Shown in pieces: positions 5,865-6,338 of a stretch of DNA of 6,338 nt (its first letter is position 1; each line of letters starts with the position of its first letter). Source of the DNA: JAHEEL01 sp034660035 (GTDB taxonomy: Bacteria; Actinomycetota; Acidimicrobiia; Spongiisociales; UBA5794); assembly GCA_034660035.1 (NCBI GenBank), contig JAYEIJ010000001.1, positions 1-6,338 on the forward strand, in the 5' to 3' direction. The notes under the pieces were generated by a model that saw only the letters and a list, made by a program, of their open reading frames with translations, was not told the origin of the DNA and did no database searches. The position numbers and the translations under genes are program-made.

Positions 5865-6338
5865 TCAACCCGGGACGATGGTGGGCATATGCTCGGGTCC
5901 GGATAGGTACGCGAGCGAAGCTTCGTAGGCGCTGTCGATCTGCCGACGAGCTTCCGAAAGTTTCCCGTAGTTGAGTTTCGAAGGGTCGTTGTAGCGACCT
6001 TCCTCTGCCCCGGTGGGGAGCACATGCACGGTGGTGCCATCCGGAACTGAGGCAAGGTCGGTAGCGAAGCGATGGCGTCGAGCGATCTCGAACGCGACAA
6101 CCGCCACGTCCCAGGGCGCCGTCGGGACCTCGAGCGCGTCGTCCACATGCCCCACGTGCATGACATAGATCGTCGTTGCTCCCAGCTCGTACGCTCGCGA
6201 GATCGGGATCGAGTTAACGACGCCTCCATCAACGAAGTGCTTCCCGGCGATCTCGACCGGGGGGAGAAGGCCCGGAACGGCGGACGAGGCAAGGATGGCG
6301 TCGATCAGCGAGCCGGACGTGAACCACTGCTCGGCGGC
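5865..6338 (-). CDS. Patatin-like phospholipase, C-terminal part (5' end beyond window)
   Basis: The reading frame is open to the right edge and encodes the last 157 residues; the N-terminal half is outside the window. The visible part begins AAEQWFTSGSLIDAILASSA and continues VPGLLPPVEIAGKHFVDGGV, then VNSIPISRAYELGA. This is the hallmark second half of bacterial patatin/NTE-type serine hydrolases. Asp37 of this fragment (DGG motif, codon at 6228-6230) is the catalytic Asp of the Ser-Asp dyad. The oxyanion loop GGxxxG and the GxSxG nucleophile should lie upstream and cannot be checked. Such enzymes cleave acyl chains from (lyso)phospholipids or related esters. The C-terminal tail beyond the core (about the last 95 residues) is mostly polar and helical, with no visible membrane helix. 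The first in-frame ATG here, at 6161, is internal and not the start. The stop is 74 nt from the CNB start, so the two genes probably share a transcript. Confidence 0.92.
   Translation of the reverse strand, partial: AAEQWFTSGSLIDAILASSAVPGLLPPVEIAGKHFVDGGVVNSIPISRAYELGATTIYVMHVGHVDDALEVPTAPWDVAVVAFEIARRHRFATDLASVPDGTTVHVLPTGAEEGRYNDPSKLNYGKLSEARRQIDSAYEASLAYLSGPEHMPTIVPG

Noticed and set aside
5791..5868. Upstream ATG start (5868) for the CNB gene
   Set aside because: It would run through the strong ribosome binding site and add 26 residues unlike the family; the GTG at 5790 has ideal spacing to AAAGGAAGG.
5347..5928. 193-residue plus-strand open frame opposite the CNB gene
   Set aside because: It is antisense to a clear CNB domain, has no family-like features, and is expected by chance in high-GC DNA.
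5825..6292. 155-residue minus-strand open frame over the patatin region
   Set aside because: The product is Arg/Ser/Pro-rich with no motif; the patatin frame, open to the right edge, carries the DGG motif and typical core sequence.
1..6338. tRNA/rRNA genes, CRISPR arrays, insertion sequences, attachment sites, riboswitches
   Set aside because: No cloverleaf, spaced direct repeats, transposase frame, terminal inverted repeats or recognisable riboswitch core were seen on reading both strands.

Overview
The window reads as chromosomal DNA of a high-GC bacterium (roughly 60-65% GC by eye, G/C-rich third codon positions). Two genes appear to start directly at the transcription start, with a TANNNT -10 box 6-7 nt before the ATG and no Shine-Dalgarno sequence. 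Together with the gene families present this points to an actinomycete-like organism (Actinomycetota, perhaps Acidimicrobiia or a related uncultured lineage). The taxon is an inference, because there is no rRNA or other marker gene.

Layout. Plus strand: (1) 9-1079, an alpha/beta hydrolase of the hormone-sensitive-lipase type behind an N-terminal membrane segment; (2) 1103-1609, a small four-helix membrane protein I cannot assign to a family; (3) a 113-nt intergenic region (1610-1722) with two inverted repeats and a leaderless-type promoter; (4) 1723-5337, a 1204-residue signalling protein with a double zinc ribbon, a class III nucleotidyl cyclase domain, an AAA/STAND-type ATPase and a long TPR-like helical C-terminus. 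Minus strand, convergent with the cyclase across an 18-nt gap that holds most of a small hairpin: (5) 5356-5790, a stand-alone cyclic-nucleotide-binding (CNB) protein; (6) 5865-6338, the C-terminal half of a patatin-like phospholipase whose N-terminus lies beyond the right edge.

How the genes may work together. The right half holds a possible maker of cyclic nucleotide (the cyclase), a possible receptor (the CNB protein, with an intact phosphate-binding cassette) and a possible effector (the patatin hydrolase). In neuropathy-target-esterase-type proteins and some mycobacterial proteins, CNB and patatin domains are fused in one chain. Here they are separate, co-directional neighbours, as if the fusion were split, next to a cyclase gene. 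The idea of a cyclic-nucleotide-controlled lipid hydrolase module is inferred from domains and position only. No RNA genes, mobile elements, CRISPR arrays or long repeats were seen.
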